DNA from: Bradyrhizobium sp. WD16
GTDB taxonomy: Bacteria > Pseudomonadota > Alphaproteobacteria > Rhizobiales > Xanthobacteraceae
DNA: 64,000 bases
Direction: 5' to 3'
Assembly: GCF_024181725.1 (NCBI RefSeq)
Contig: NZ_CP028908.1
Location: 2,604,001 to 2,668,000 of the forward strand
Below, piece after piece: positions 42,255 through 51,665 of this stretch (position 1 is its first letter; every line of letters begins with the position of its first letter). Made by a program: the position numbers and the translations under genes. A model generated the notes under the pieces. It was not told where the DNA came from and did not search any database. It saw nothing but the letters and a program-made list of their open reading frames with translations.

Positions 42255-42926
42255 CTATTTCGACAGTCCGCGGACGTCGATCAGGCGCGAAGTCGCCAGC
42301 ACCGTAATTTCGAAATGGTCTGTCTGCACGATGTCGGTAATATTGCGCGGGCGGTGCGCAACAACGTTGAGTCCTGTCCGGCGTCTGAGGCTGTCGTAGA
42401 GCAGTCCCGCGCCACCTGCCGCGCGGACCGCCTCGCCAAGCTTCTGCGAGGCGTCATAGCTGTCGCTGGCGTAGATCTCGGGGCGCGTGATCTGCTGGCC
42501 TCTGATGTCGAGATAGTCGCCTGACAATGTCGCGGCATACGCCCTGTAGGTCCGGGTCATCGAGGTTGCGTTGCGAGCGACCGTCTCGCGCCGCAGGTGG
42601 TGACCGACTTCGGCAGCTGCAGTCCGGATATCGTCGGCGGCGTACCAGGCACCGAGGTCGGGACCATTGAATCGCATCCCACCGGGAGCGACATGCAGGA
42701 AGGCCGCCATGACGATGCTGGCATTAGGGGTGCCATACACCCATTCGGTCTGCGGAAGCCGATCGATGCGATCGGCTACGAGCCGATCGTTAGTCCAGCC
42801 GACCAGATCCATCACGGCCGCAAGATCGGCCGCGGTCGCAACCGTATCGAACAGCCCGATGGGAGGGAATTGCGACGGGATCAGACGATGAGCAGGTTGT
42901 GGCGAGGGTGCGAAAGCGTTCGTCAC
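42255..42926 (-). CDS. RES-domain toxin of a Xre-RES module
   Basis: A 223-residue RES domain protein. Arg, Glu and Ser typical of the family occur in the segments PQTEWVYG, GGMRFN and the SDSYDASQKLGEAVR region. RES toxins such as MbcT and ParT attack NAD+ by phosphorolysis or ADP-ribosylation. The start is a GTG at 42924-42926 that overlaps the antitoxin stop codon (GTGA), which explains the antitoxin-toxin order and coupling; no ATG fits as well. Confidence 0.82.
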   Translation of the reverse strand: MTNAFAPSPQPAHRLIPSQFPPIGLFDTVATAADLAAVMDLVGWTNDRLVADRIDRLPQTEWVYGTPNASIVMAAFLHVAPGGMRFNGPDLGAWYAADDIRTAAAEVGHHLRRETVARNATSMTRTYRAYAATLSGDYLDIRGQQITRPEIYASDSYDASQKLGEAVRAAGGAGLLYDSLRRRTGLNVVAHRPRNITDIVQTDHFEITVLATSRLIDVRGLSK

Positions 42927-43444
42927 CGGAAGACAATTTCCGCGTCTTCGTAAGGTGCGAACGCCTCGTCGATGATGTTCGGCTGCATGTAGAGACCGCC
43001 TCGCGCGCCGTCGAGGAAACGGCGCACCGTGAGCAACCCATCCTGGGAGCCGCTGGTGACGAGGTCGAGCGGCGGTCGCCCGCCGAACACGACGGCATTG
43101 TGCGGCTTTCGCAGCCACTCGACGCCAAGCTGCTCCGTCGGAAACAGAATCCCGAGGCCCTGATGAATCCCCAGCACCGCCGAGATGCGCGTGAGGACAT
43201 CAACGCCGAAGGTGAAGGCGCCGTGCTCGCGCGCCTGCTTGCACCAGTTGTGATACGTGGATCGAGAGGGGTACCCGAGGACCAGAAGACGCTGCTCTTC
43301 GGTCAACCCCCACAGATCGGCAATGGCGAGAAAAGTTCGCAAGGCGGGAGCGCTGAGCCGCCTTCGATTGGCCGGCGCAAAGCGTGAATTGTCGAGGCGC
43401 AGGGGCCCTTTTGCCGCTTCAGAAGGGCGCGGTTCGTTTAGCAT
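42923..43444 (-). CDS. Xre/MbcA/ParS-like antitoxin
   Basis: A 173-residue antitoxin partner of the RES toxin. The N-terminal half contains a helix-turn-helix-like region (LTEEQRLLVLGYPSRSTYHNW), and the C-terminal DUF2384-type toxin-binding domain has the FGGRPPLDLVTSG segment and ends in a Tyr/Glu-rich tail. The ATG at 43444 is preceded by AAGGTGA at good spacing; a TTG 36 bases further upstream would lie within the palindromic operator and is less likely. Confidence 0.83.
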   Translation of the reverse strand: MLNEPRPSEAAKGPLRLDNSRFAPANRRRLSAPALRTFLAIADLWGLTEEQRLLVLGYPSRSTYHNWCKQAREHGAFTFGVDVLTRISAVLGIHQGLGILFPTEQLGVEWLRKPHNAVVFGGRPPLDLVTSGSQDGLLTVRRFLDGARGGLYMQPNIIDEAFAPYEDAEIVFR

Positions 43445-43474
43445 GCGGCTCACCTTTTGTCGGATATAAACATA

Positions 43475-43488
43475 GTCCAAATATGGAC
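43475..43488. promoter_or_regulatory. palindromic operator candidate of the Xre-RES module
   Basis: GTCCA-AATA-TGGAC is a perfect 5+5 palindrome centred 37 bases upstream of the antitoxin ATG, where an autoregulatory site is expected for a Xre-type antitoxin. Confidence 0.5.
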
Positions 43489-43609
43489 AAAATGCAATCC
43501 TGACCGTGCACCTCTTTCTTGGATATCGGCTGCTTGCCGGTTGCAGACGATCCTTCCGGACGCCGTTCGCGCCTTTGAGCAGATTGACAGGAGAACTAAA
43601 GCGAATAAT

Positions 43610-43627
43610 GTAATGTTATAACGTTAC
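43610..43627. promoter_or_regulatory. Zur box upstream of the COG0523 GTPase gene
   Basis: GTAATGTTATAACGTTAC is an 18-base near-perfect palindrome around GTTATAAC, the core of Zur operators in alphaproteobacteria. It lies 69 bases before the ATG of the downstream zinc-type COG0523 gene, where binding of Zn-Zur would block transcription. Confidence 0.7.
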
Positions 43628-43695
43628 GGTCTCCGGCTGAGACGTGCCTCTCCGCCGTTCTCGTCGTATCCCGTTGAAAAGGCGCTTCGATCTCC

Positions 43696-44901
43696 ATGGA
43701 AAAACTCCCTGTCACCGTCTTGTCCGGCTTCCTCGGGGCTGGAAAGACAACTTTGCTGAACCACGTCCTGAACAACCGGCACGGGCTGAAGGTGGCGGTG
43801 ATCGTCAACGACATGAGCGAGGTGAACATCGATGCGGATCTGGTTCGCGATGGCGGTGCGAACCTGTCCCGGACCGATGAGAAGCTTGTCGAGATGACGA
43901 ATGGTTGCATCTGCTGCACGCTGCGCGACGATCTCCTGAAGGAGGTGCGCGGTCTCGCCGAGAATGGGCGCTTCGACTATCTGCTGATCGAGTCGACAGG
44001 CATCTCGGAGCCGCTCCCGGTCGCGGCGACCTTCGATTTCCGCACGGAAGACGGCGAGAGCCTCTCGGACGTGGCGCGTCTCGACACCATGGTCACCGTG
44101 GTCGACGCCGTGAACCTGCTGAAGGACTATTCGTCGACCGACTATCTGGAACAACGCGGCGAGGCGCTGGAGAACGATAGCCGCACGCTGGTCGATCTCC
44201 TCGTCGAGCAGATCGAGTTCGCCGACGTGATCGTTCTCAACAAGGTCGATGACGCCGCGCCCGAGCAACGCGAGGCGGCGCGAAAGATCATCCGCGCGCT
44301 CAATCCGGAAGCGGATCTCATCGAAGCCAATCACAGCCAAGTCGCTTTCGATCGCGTTCTCGACACCGGCCGATTCGACTTCGTGAAGGCCCAGCAGCAT
44401 CCGCTCTGGTACAAGGAGCTCTACGGTTTTGCGGATCATGTACCGGAGATCGAGGAGTATGGTGTGACAAACTTCGTCTATCGCGCTCGCAGGCCGTTCG
44501 ATCCTGCCAAGTTCGACAGGTTCGTCAAGGAGCCATGGCCCGGTGTCATTCGTGCCAAGGGACACTTCTGGCTGGCGACGCGCCCGCAATGGCTTGGCGA
44601 GATCAGCCAGGCCGGTTCGATCACCCGCACCCAGGCTCTTGGCTTCTGGTGGGCGAGCGTGCCTGCGGAACGTTGGCCGGATGATCCGTTCTGGCGAAAA
44701 AGGCTGCGTACGAACTGGAACGACGTCTATGGCGATCGCCGCCAGGAAATCGTGTTCATCGGCACCGGCATGGACGAGGGCTCGCTCCGCGCCCGCCTTG
44801 ACGCGTGCCTAGTGCCGGGGAAACCCGGCATGAACACCACAGAATGGGCGAAGCTTGCAGATCCGTTCCCGATCTGGCAGCGGGCGGACGAAGCAGCTTA
44901 G
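43696..44901 (+). CDS. COG0523 GTPase, zinc metallochaperone type (ZigA/YciC-like)
   Basis: A 401-residue G3E GTPase with Walker [18 protein letters not shown] at residue 11, the CxCC motif [12 protein letters not shown] near residue 72 and NKVD near residue 182. The C-terminal CobW_C domain contains the RPFDPAKF and [11 protein letters not shown] segments typical of the YciC/ZigA/ZagA group rather than true CobW. Members are produced under zinc starvation and deliver zinc to essential enzymes. The Zur box upstream supports that role and separates it from the cobalamin CobW in this window. Confidence 0.88.
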   Translation: MEKLPVTVLSGFLGAGKTTLLNHVLNNRHGLKVAVIVNDMSEVNIDADLVRDGGANLSRTDEKLVEMTNGCICCTLRDDLLKEVRGLAENGRFDYLLIESTGISEPLPVAATFDFRTEDGESLSDVARLDTMVTVVDAVNLLKDYSSTDYLEQRGEALENDSRTLVDLLVEQIEFADVIVLNKVDDAAPEQREAARKIIRALNPEADLIEANHSQVAFDRVLDTGRFDFVKAQQHPLWYKELYGFADHVPEIEEYGVTNFVYRARRPFDPAKFDRFVKEPWPGVIRAKGHFWLATRPQWLGEISQAGSITRTQALGFWWASVPAERWPDDPFWRKRLRTNWNDVYGDRRQEIVFIGTGMDEGSLRARLDACLVPGKPGMNTTEWAKLADPFPIWQRADEAA

Positions 44902-44912
44902 ACGCACGCCAC

Positions 44913-45122
44913 GTGGAAAACGTCGTTCGATTAATTTCGAAGTCCGAACTCGAACGCGAGCGCCTCATCCGCGAGGCGCGCGCGATCTACGACAGTATAT
45001 TCCCACCGGCCCCGACGGCCGGCGAGCAAATCAGTGGTTGCCCCGAACGGGCAATCACCTACGTAGCGAGCGGCTCTCTTCTCAATCCCAGCTCAGCGCA
45101 CCGCCGTTCTGATACTCGATGA
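44913..45122 (+). CDS. small hypothetical protein, GTG start
   Basis: A possible 69-residue protein beginning with GTG, reading [18 protein letters not shown] at the N-terminus and a charged helix up to the IYDSIFPP segment. The composition is protein-like at the N-terminus and less so after residue 45. The 3' part overlaps the nrdB 3' end by 41 bases on the opposite strand. There is no ribosome site; coupling to the upstream GTPase gene, which ends 11 bases earlier, is possible. I recognise no family. Confidence 0.35.
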   Translation: MENVVRLISKSELERERLIREARAIYDSIFPPAPTAGEQISGCPERAITYVASGSLLNPSSAHRRSDTR

Positions 45123-46236
45123 CGCGGGTTTCGAAGAAGTTCTTCTCCTTCTTCAAGTCCATCGCCTCCGACATCCACGGGAACGGATTCTCGGCCTCGG
45201 CGAACACAGGCGCTACGCCGATCTGCGCGCAACGCCGGTTGGCGATGAAGTGCATATACTGCTCGCACAGGGCGGCATTGAGCCCCAGGAAGCCGCGCGG
45301 CATCGTATCCCGACCATAGGCGGATTCGAGTTCGGCCGCGTCACGGATCATGCCACGCACCTCGTCCTGGAACGCCGGCGTCCACAGATGCGAATTCTCG
45401 ATCTTGATTTGGTTGATCACGTCGATGCCGAAGTTGAGATGGATGCTCTCGTCGCGCAGGATGTACTGATACTGCTCGGCGATGCCGACCATCTTGTTGC
45501 GACGGCCGAGCGACAGGATCTGCGCAAAGCCGGTGTAGAACCACATACCTTCGAACACGACGTAGAAGGCGACGAGATCGCGCAGGAATGCCTGATCGCT
45601 CTCGAGGGTTCCGGTCTTGAAGGACGGATCGTCCAGATGCTGCGTGTGCTTGAGCGCCCAAGCCGCCTTGTCGGTGATCGACGGCACCTCGCGGTACATG
45701 TTGAACAACTCACCCTCGTCCAGGCCAAGGCTTTCGACGATGTACTGGAAGGTGTGGGTGTGGACCGCCTCCTCGAATGCCTGCCGTAGCAGATATTGCC
45801 GGCATTCCGGGTTGGTGAGGTGACGGTAGATCGCCAGCACGATGTTGTTGGCGACCAGCGATTCGGAAGCCGCGAAGAAGCCGAGATTGCGCTTGATCGC
45901 GCGCCGCTCGTCCTCCGTCAGGCCATCCGGCGACTTCCACAAGGCGATGTCGGCCTGCATCGAGACTTCGGTCGGCATCCAGTGATTGTTGCAGCCGGAG
46001 AGATACTTCTCCCAAGCCCATTTGTACTTCAGCGGCAGCAGCTGGTTGACGTCGGCGCGGCAGCTGATCATCCGCTTCTCGTCGACGGAGACACGGCGAC
46101 CGGCGCGATCGATCGCACCGAGGCCGGTCGGGTCGGCCGGCTCGAGCTTGAGCTGGATCTGCGGGCGCAGCGCGGTGGCGAGGATCGGAGCGAGGGGGGC
46201 AGCCCCCGTGGTTTCAGTGTCGGACCAATCGAGCAT
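45082..46236 (-). CDS. nrdB: class Ic ribonucleotide reductase small subunit NrdB
   Basis: A 384-residue R2 protein. The metal ligands include Glu125 (SES), Glu156 and His159; the residue four after His159, where class Ia enzymes carry the radical Tyr, is Phe163 (HTHTF). Glu in place of the first Asp ligand plus Phe at the Tyr site is the pattern of Chlamydia trachomatis class Ic R2, which uses a Mn(IV)/Fe(III) cofactor instead of a tyrosyl radical. The C-terminus [13 protein letters not shown] matches the same group. The start at 46236 is favoured because GAGGAG lies 6 bases upstream; an ATG at 46242 sits right against that site. It follows nrdA by 10 bases. Confidence 0.92.
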   Translation of the reverse strand: MLDWSDTETTGAAPLAPILATALRPQIQLKLEPADPTGLGAIDRAGRRVSVDEKRMISCRADVNQLLPLKYKWAWEKYLSGCNNHWMPTEVSMQADIALWKSPDGLTEDERRAIKRNLGFFAASESLVANNIVLAIYRHLTNPECRQYLLRQAFEEAVHTHTFQYIVESLGLDEGELFNMYREVPSITDKAAWALKHTQHLDDPSFKTGTLESDQAFLRDLVAFYVVFEGMWFYTGFAQILSLGRRNKMVGIAEQYQYILRDESIHLNFGIDVINQIKIENSHLWTPAFQDEVRGMIRDAAELESAYGRDTMPRGFLGLNAALCEQYMHFIANRRCAQIGVAPVFAEAENPFPWMSEAMDLKKEKNFFETRVIEYQNGGALSWD

Positions 46237-46246
46237 CGTCATCTCC

Positions 46247-49150
46247 TCACTGGCACGCTTCGCATTCGGGATCGTCAATCCGGCACGCCTTGATTCCGTC
46301 CAGGTCCGGTGCCGCAGCAGTCGGGATCATGATCGGAGCGTGCGACATCGCCACCGAGGTCGACACCGCATTGAGCTTGCCATCGGTGCCCTTCAGTGTC
46401 GATTTCTCGACATGCGTGGCGCTGCGGGAGCGCAGGTAATAGGTAGTCTTCAAGCCGCGCCGCCAGGCCAGCCGGTAGAGGGCATCGAGCATCTTGCCGG
46501 AGGGATTGGCGATGTAGAGGTTGAGCGACTGTGACTGGTCGATCCACTTCTGCCGGCGCGCGGCAGCCTCGATCAGCCAGGCGCTGTCGATCTCGAACGA
46601 GGTCGCATAAAGCGCCTTGAGATCGTTCGGAACACGCTCGATCTGGCCGACGCTGCCGTCGAAATATTTGAGGTCGGAGACCATCACCTCATCCCACAGT
46701 CCCCTCGCCTTCAGATCGCGCACGAGGAATTCATTCACGACGGTGAAGTCGCCAGACATGTTCGATTTGACGAACAAGTTCTGGTAGTTCGGCTCGATCG
46801 ATTGCGAGACGCCGCAGATGTTGGAGATCGTCGCGGTCGGCGCGATCGCCATCACGTTCGAATTGCGCATTCCGCTTGCTGTGAGCTTCTTGCGCAAGCG
46901 GTCCCAATCGAGCGTCGAGGAACGGTCCACGTCGAGCCCACCGCGGGCGTCGGCGAGCAGCTGGATGGAATCGATCGGCAAGACGCCCTTTGACCACAGC
47001 GAACCCTCAAAACTCGGATAGCGCCCGCGCTCCGCGGCGAGATCGGACGACGCCTCGACCGCGTGGAACGAGATCGCTTCCATGCTGAGGTCGGCGAAAG
47101 CCACCGCTGCATCGGACGCAACTGGGATGCGCTGGACTTGAAGCGCCTCCTGGAAGCCCATTAGGCCAAGTCCGATCGGCCGGTGACGCATGTTGGAGCG
47201 GCGCGCCTCCGGGATCGTGTAGAAATTGATGTCGATGACGTTATCGAGCATTCGGACCGCAGTCGTCACCGTCCGCCTCAGCTTGGCCTGGTCGAGGCCG
47301 TCAGGCCCGACATGGCTGAGCATGTTGACGGAGCCGAGATTGCAGACCGCGACCTCATCGGCCGAGGTGTTCAGCGTGATCTCGGTGCAGAGGTTGGAGG
47401 AATGGACCACACCCATGTGACGCTGCGGCGAACGCAGGTTGCAGGGGTCCTTGAAGGTGATCCAGGGATGGCCGGTCTCGAACAGCATGGTCAGCATGCG
47501 GCGCCAGAGGTCGGTCGCGCGCACAGTCTTGAAGATACGCATGCCGCCGGCTCTCGCCTTGGCTTCATAGGCCTCGTAGGCTGCCTTGAATGCCTCGCCG
47601 TACAGATCGTGCAAATCGGGCGTCTCGTCAGGCGAGAACAGCGTCCATTCTCTGTCGGAATCGATGCGCTGCATGAACAGGTCCGGCACCCAGTTGGCGG
47701 TGTTCATGTCATGAGTGCGGCGGCGGTCGTCGCCGGTGTTCTTGCGCAGGTCGAGGAATTCCTCGATGTCGACGTGCCAGGTCTCGAGGTAGGCACAAAC
47801 CGCGCCCTTGCGCTTGCCGCCCTGGTTGACGGCGATCGCGGTGTCGTTGGCGACCTTCAGGAACGGAATGATGCCCTGGCTTTCGCCGTTGGTGCCCTTG
47901 ATGTGCGCGCCGAGGCCGCGGACCGGCGTCCAGTCGTTGCCGAGGCCACCGGAATACTTTGCGAGCAGCGCATTATCCTTGATCGACTTGAAGATGCCGT
48001 CGAGGTCGTCCGAAACGGTGGTGAGGAAGCAGGACGACAATTGCGGGCGCAGCGTACCCGAATTGAACAGCGTCGGCGTCGAGGCCATGAAATCGAACGA
48101 CGACAGGAGATCGTAGAATTCGATCGCCTTGGCTTCGCGGTCGATTTCGCGCACCGCCAGCCCCATCGCCACGCGCATGAAGAAGGCTTGCGGCAATTCG
48201 ATCCGCTTGCCGTGAACGTGCAGGAAGTAGCGATCGTAGAGCGTCTGGAGGCCGAGGAATTGGAAGTTCAGGTCGCGCTCGGGCTTCAGAGCGGCCGAGA
48301 TCCTGCTGAGATCGAAGCGGGCCAGTTCGGGATCGAGCAGTTCGGCGGCGATGCCGGTCTTCACATAGGCCGGGAAATAGTCGGCATAGCGCGTCGCCAT
48401 ATCGGCCTGCGAGGCGGATGTCGGCATGCCGTGGACGTAGGACAGCACCTCGCCGCGCAGCTTGTCCAGCAGCAGACGTGCACTGACATAGGTGTAGTTT
48501 GGCTCCTGCTCGACCAGCGTGCGCGCGGCCATGATCGATGCCAGCGTCAGCTCGTCCTGGCTGATGCCGTCGTAGAGATTACGAGTGGTCTCGGCGAGCA
48601 CGGGAGCCGCAGAGACACCGTCAAGGCTGGCGCAGGCTTCGCCGATGATCAGCGCGAGCTGCTTGGTGTCGAGACCGACGCGCGAACCGTCGGCCAACGT
48701 GACGTGCAGGGCTGGCGTGGCGGCAGGCGCCGGCTGTGCGGCCGCTTCCTCGGCGCGCTGGCGCGACCGCTCTTCGCGGTACAGCACATAGGCGCGCGCG
48801 ACCTTGTGGTTCTCGCTGCGCATCAAGGCGAGTTCGACCTGGTCCTGGACGTCCTCGATATGGAAGGTGCGCCCCTCGCCTGCACGTCGCATCAGGGTTG
48901 CGACGACCTCGGCCACCAATTGCTCGACGCTCTCATGGAAGCGGCGCGACGCAGCGGCGCTCGAGCCCTCCACCGCGAGGAAAGCCTTGGTCATCGCCAC
49001 CGCAATCTTCGCGGAGTCGAACGGCGTGACCTTGCCGTTGCGTCGGATGATCTGCATGGCAGGCTCGCTGGGAACGGCAGCAAGCGATTCCGGACGCAAC
49101 TGGATAATGGGAGCGGAGGTGGCCTCCGCGTGGTGCAGGTTTGAAGACAT
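46247..49150 (-). CDS. nrdA: class I ribonucleotide reductase large subunit NrdA
   Basis: A 967-residue catalytic subunit that reduces ribonucleoside diphosphates. Two N-terminal ATP-cone regions (about residues 32-125 and 147-240) give allosteric control. Active-site features are [22 protein letters not shown] with the thiyl-type Cys and Glu, [10 protein letters not shown] and the Tyr-Tyr pair in TTYYLRS. The C-terminal tail ends in CEAC, the shuttle cysteine pair. The duplicate cones are typical of enzymes paired with class Ic R2. The start at 49150 leaves a leader of about 130 bases after the cobalamin riboswitch. Confidence 0.93.
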   Translation of the reverse strand: MSSNLHHAEATSAPIIQLRPESLAAVPSEPAMQIIRRNGKVTPFDSAKIAVAMTKAFLAVEGSSAAASRRFHESVEQLVAEVVATLMRRAGEGRTFHIEDVQDQVELALMRSENHKVARAYVLYREERSRQRAEEAAAQPAPAATPALHVTLADGSRVGLDTKQLALIIGEACASLDGVSAAPVLAETTRNLYDGISQDELTLASIMAARTLVEQEPNYTYVSARLLLDKLRGEVLSYVHGMPTSASQADMATRYADYFPAYVKTGIAAELLDPELARFDLSRISAALKPERDLNFQFLGLQTLYDRYFLHVHGKRIELPQAFFMRVAMGLAVREIDREAKAIEFYDLLSSFDFMASTPTLFNSGTLRPQLSSCFLTTVSDDLDGIFKSIKDNALLAKYSGGLGNDWTPVRGLGAHIKGTNGESQGIIPFLKVANDTAIAVNQGGKRKGAVCAYLETWHVDIEEFLDLRKNTGDDRRRTHDMNTANWVPDLFMQRIDSDREWTLFSPDETPDLHDLYGEAFKAAYEAYEAKARAGGMRIFKTVRATDLWRRMLTMLFETGHPWITFKDPCNLRSPQRHMGVVHSSNLCTEITLNTSADEVAVCNLGSVNMLSHVGPDGLDQAKLRRTVTTAVRMLDNVIDINFYTIPEARRSNMRHRPIGLGLMGFQEALQVQRIPVASDAAVAFADLSMEAISFHAVEASSDLAAERGRYPSFEGSLWSKGVLPIDSIQLLADARGGLDVDRSSTLDWDRLRKKLTASGMRNSNVMAIAPTATISNICGVSQSIEPNYQNLFVKSNMSGDFTVVNEFLVRDLKARGLWDEVMVSDLKYFDGSVGQIERVPNDLKALYATSFEIDSAWLIEAAARRQKWIDQSQSLNLYIANPSGKMLDALYRLAWRRGLKTTYYLRSRSATHVEKSTLKGTDGKLNAVSTSVAMSHAPIMIPTAAAPDLDGIKACRIDDPECEACQ

Positions 49151-49277
49151 CAAGGGCCCCGTGATGCGCGCGTTGTGTTTGAGCGGGGCAAAGGAGGACG
49201 CTGCAGAAGCGCCGACGAGAGAATGCCGACGGCGCATGCAAGCGACCGCCGGGACACCCCGCCCGTGGACGTTCAGT

Positions 49278-49450
49278 TTGTCGCGGCAGGTCTCCTGGCT
49301 CGCAGGTCGTCGCTCGCTTCCTGTCTTCCCGGCGCCTTAAGCCAGTGACATTCGTTCGGAAACAGCTCGCTGCTGACAGTTGCGGGGGCAGCGCCGGAAT
49401 TCCGCGCCTTCGCACGGTTCACCGGCTTCCCTCTTAGCCACTAAATCTTG
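49278..49450 (-). ncRNA. cobalamin riboswitch upstream of nrdA-nrdB
   Basis: On the minus strand the B12 box AGCCAGGAGACCTGCC is at 49285-49300, preceded by GCCCCCGCAACTGT and by a GGAAGCCGGTGAA element that begins the aptamer. It sits 128 bases before the nrdA start. Control of a B12-independent reductase by a B12 switch is known from Streptomyces nrdABS; here it would repress class Ic enzyme when B12 allows a class II enzyme, presumably encoded elsewhere. Confidence 0.92.
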
Positions 49451-49610
49451 CGATCCAGCGGAACCGTGACGTCCATATATGGTGATATTCGCGATGAAGT
49501 GTCAACGATTCGTTAAGGGTCTAAGATCCCTTTCCCTGTGGAATGCGGGGGGTCCCTGCCGGCCTAGACTAGATGCTTTCGAGACGACTCGATGTCGGCT
49601 GTTCCGAGAC

Positions 49611-50030
49611 ATGTCGGCCGTTTATCAGGTCGTTAAGGAACACGCTGGTGCAAGGCTCAGGGACACTCCGATGCCGCGGCATCTTTGCCTTGCTGAGCAC
49701 CCGGGAGGCTTGCAGACGATTCATGCGGAATACGAGCGCTTCATCGACGAACTTCGATCAGTAACCGCCGATCTGTCGTACGGCCCGGCCACGGTCGCTG
49801 CCGGAATAGGGGCAACGGTCGAGCGCCTTCGCGGGATTGCGAGGCGCGCCACCATGTTGCTCACCAAGTTCGACGATGTCGAGCTCTTCTTCCGGCCTGT
49901 GACGCTGCAGGCCGTCTGCGAACACATCGATTCGCTGCGCGCGCCCACGCTCCGTCCCCCGCCGCCATCACCGCGCGGGGTCTACCAAAAACACCATGGC
50001 CGCTCCGGTATCGCTCCGAAGCGGCCATAA
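49611..50030 (+). CDS. hypothetical protein
   Basis: A possible 139-residue protein starting at the ATG at 49611 and ending at a TAA at 50028. The middle shows protein-like alternation (HAEYERFIDELRSVTADL, then a helical VERLRGIARRATML segment); the tail is Pro-rich and runs through a hairpin. No family is recognised and no good ribosome site is visible. It lies beyond the promoter region of the nrd operon on the other strand. Confidence 0.35.
   Translation: MSAVYQVVKEHAGARLRDTPMPRHLCLAEHPGGLQTIHAEYERFIDELRSVTADLSYGPATVAAGIGATVERLRGIARRATMLLTKFDDVELFFRPVTLQAVCEHIDSLRAPTLRPPPPSPRGVYQKHHGRSGIAPKRP
49997..50027. terminator. stem-loop at the end of the hypothetical gene
   Basis: TGGCCGCT (49997-50004) pairs with AGCGGCCA (50020-50027) around a 15-base loop in which CCGG and CCG can add pairs. 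No T tract follows. It lies just before the TAA of the hypothetical gene. Confidence 0.35.
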
Positions 50031-50084
50031 CGTGTGAGCGGTTCTTGCTTGCCTCAGCGGCTTCGACGGTTAGGCCGTCGCACC

Positions 50085-50177
50085 TACGGATCGAGCTCGG
50101 TGTCCCAGTAGAGATAGTCGAGCCAGCTGTCGTGCAGGTAGTTCGGCGGGAACAGCCGGCCGTTGCGATGGAGCTGG
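50085..50177 (-). pseudogene. duplicated 3' end of the HNH endonuclease gene
   Basis: These 93 bases match 52769-52861 with three mismatches. In the HNH frame they encode the last 30 residues of that protein, ending LYWDTELDP, and a TAG stop in place of TAA. All three base differences inside the shared reading frame are synonymous. The rest of the gene is absent. This could be the scar of a recombination or of integration at the end of the HNH gene; the segment between the copies holds the two hydrolase genes. Confidence 0.85.
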
Positions 50178-50250
50178 GCGCATGTCGACGTTCAGGGGGT
50201 CAGAAGCGAGTCGATGCCCGGAACGGAGCGCCGACACGCTGCTGAGTGTT

Positions 50251-51264
50251 TCACACGACCATCAGGTCCTTTGCGACGATGATCTTGCCCTTGAAGTATT
50301 TCGCCGCCGGCTCGCGCCAGACGTCGTCCGTGATGCTGTCGAGCGGGGGCGTGAGATGCGACAGGACCAGCGTTTTGACGCCCGCTTCCTGCGCGATACG
50401 ACCGACGTCCTCCGACGGCGTGTGGTCGGCCTTCATATGCGCCATGAAGGCGTCGAACTTGACCGGCCGCCCCTTGGCGATCGCTTCTTTGATGTAATTC
50501 TCGACGGCTGGAACATACATGGTCTCGTGCACGAGCACGTCGGCGCCCTTGGCCATGACCGCGACAGCTTCCAGCGGCACAGTGTCGCCGGAAAAGGCGA
50601 TCGAACGATCCTTGAAATCGAACCGATAGCCGAGCGCCGGCTTCACCGGCGGATGCTGGACGACCACCGAAGAGACCTTGACGTTATCGTCCTGCGTCAC
50701 CGGGCCGGCGCTGGAGATTTCCTTCACATCGACCGCAGTGAGCGGCTTCATGTTGAAGTCCTCAGCCCAGAAATCGACCGTCTGCTTGTAGGCGCGCAGG
50801 AAGTCCTCGGTCATCTGCTTGAGCGGCGGCGGACCGAAGGCGCGAATGTCGAGCGGCAGACCCTGGATCCAGCCGACGACCAGCAGCGGACCGTATTCGA
50901 TATTGTGGTCGGGGTGCTGATGGGTGATGAAGATAGACCGGAGCGCACTGAACGGGATGCCGGTGCGTGCGTATTGATCCGTGACCCCCATGCCGCAATC
51001 GACCACATAGGCCGAACCGTTGCTGACCATGACGTGCGAGGTCATCTGCCGCGAGCGGCCGGGCACCGGGCCTGCGCCGGTCCCGAGCAGCACCAGCTTG
51101 GTGCCCTTGGCGTCTTTCAGTGCGGCCTGGGCCTGTTGTGGCGTCCAGTGCGTGGCGGCCGTCTTTGCGGCCGCCGGCGAGGCCGCGCTCAAGGCCGGAG
51201 CGGCGGCGAGCCCGGCAAGGACATGACGGCGCGAAAGCCCAAGCAGGCGCGAAGTGTCGGTCAT
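50251..51264 (-). CDS. Tat-exported metallo-beta-lactamase-fold hydrolase
   Basis: A 337-residue protein. A Tat signal peptide is evident: LSRRHVLAGL followed by an Ala-rich core and an SPAAA cleavage region. The mature domain has the zinc motif THQHPDH, further metal ligands in the AFSGDT segment and a distal His in SHLTPP. The RNase Z/arylsulfatase-like fold suggests a periplasmic hydrolase; the substrate is unknown. GGGGGAGA precedes the ATG at 51264. It shares the segment between the duplicated HNH ends with the amidohydrolase gene. Confidence 0.85.
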   Translation of the reverse strand: MTDTSRLLGLSRRHVLAGLAAAPALSAASPAAAKTAATHWTPQQAQAALKDAKGTKLVLLGTGAGPVPGRSRQMTSHVMVSNGSAYVVDCGMGVTDQYARTGIPFSALRSIFITHQHPDHNIEYGPLLVVGWIQGLPLDIRAFGPPPLKQMTEDFLRAYKQTVDFWAEDFNMKPLTAVDVKEISSAGPVTQDDNVKVSSVVVQHPPVKPALGYRFDFKDRSIAFSGDTVPLEAVAVMAKGADVLVHETMYVPAVENYIKEAIAKGRPVKFDAFMAHMKADHTPSEDVGRIAQEAGVKTLVLSHLTPPLDSITDDVWREPAAKYFKGKIIVAKDLMVV

Positions 51265-51665
51265 GGTCTCCCCCTCTCGGAAGCCAGGTGTCCACCGTCG
51301 TCCCTGCGCCAATCGTTCGAAGAGGCGCGACGAGGCCGACATTCTCGATCCGCTGCGGACACGCCGGTTCTAGTTACGCGGTTCGCACGAGCGTTGCAAC
51401 GTCACCGAAGGTCAATAAATTCGCGAGCGGCCTCTGCTGTACCGTCATCGCTCTTGAGGTGGCACTAAACTGCCTGGCCCCGAGTGATCATGAACAAGAG
51501 ATTAAGCGCTGGCGGCAACATCGAGCGTCCATGGCGAGCGCGATGGGAGGGGGCGGGCGTGCTGGTGCCGGCCCGCGTTCCGATCGGCCCCATCTGCGCA
51601 TTGCCCGCCTCATCAAGCGCGTGGCGCCGAGCTACGGCGTGCGGTGATTAATGAGCGAGGCGCGG
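51265..51665. other. intergenic region, no gene recognised
   Basis: About 400 bases between the two hydrolase genes. Only short open frames without family resemblance; no repeat or terminator was recognised. It should contain the promoter of the metallo-hydrolase. Confidence 0.4.

Noticed and set aside
43696-44901. Second cobW of the cobalamin pathway
   Set aside because: Zur box upstream and C-terminal segments of the YciC/ZigA type point to zinc.
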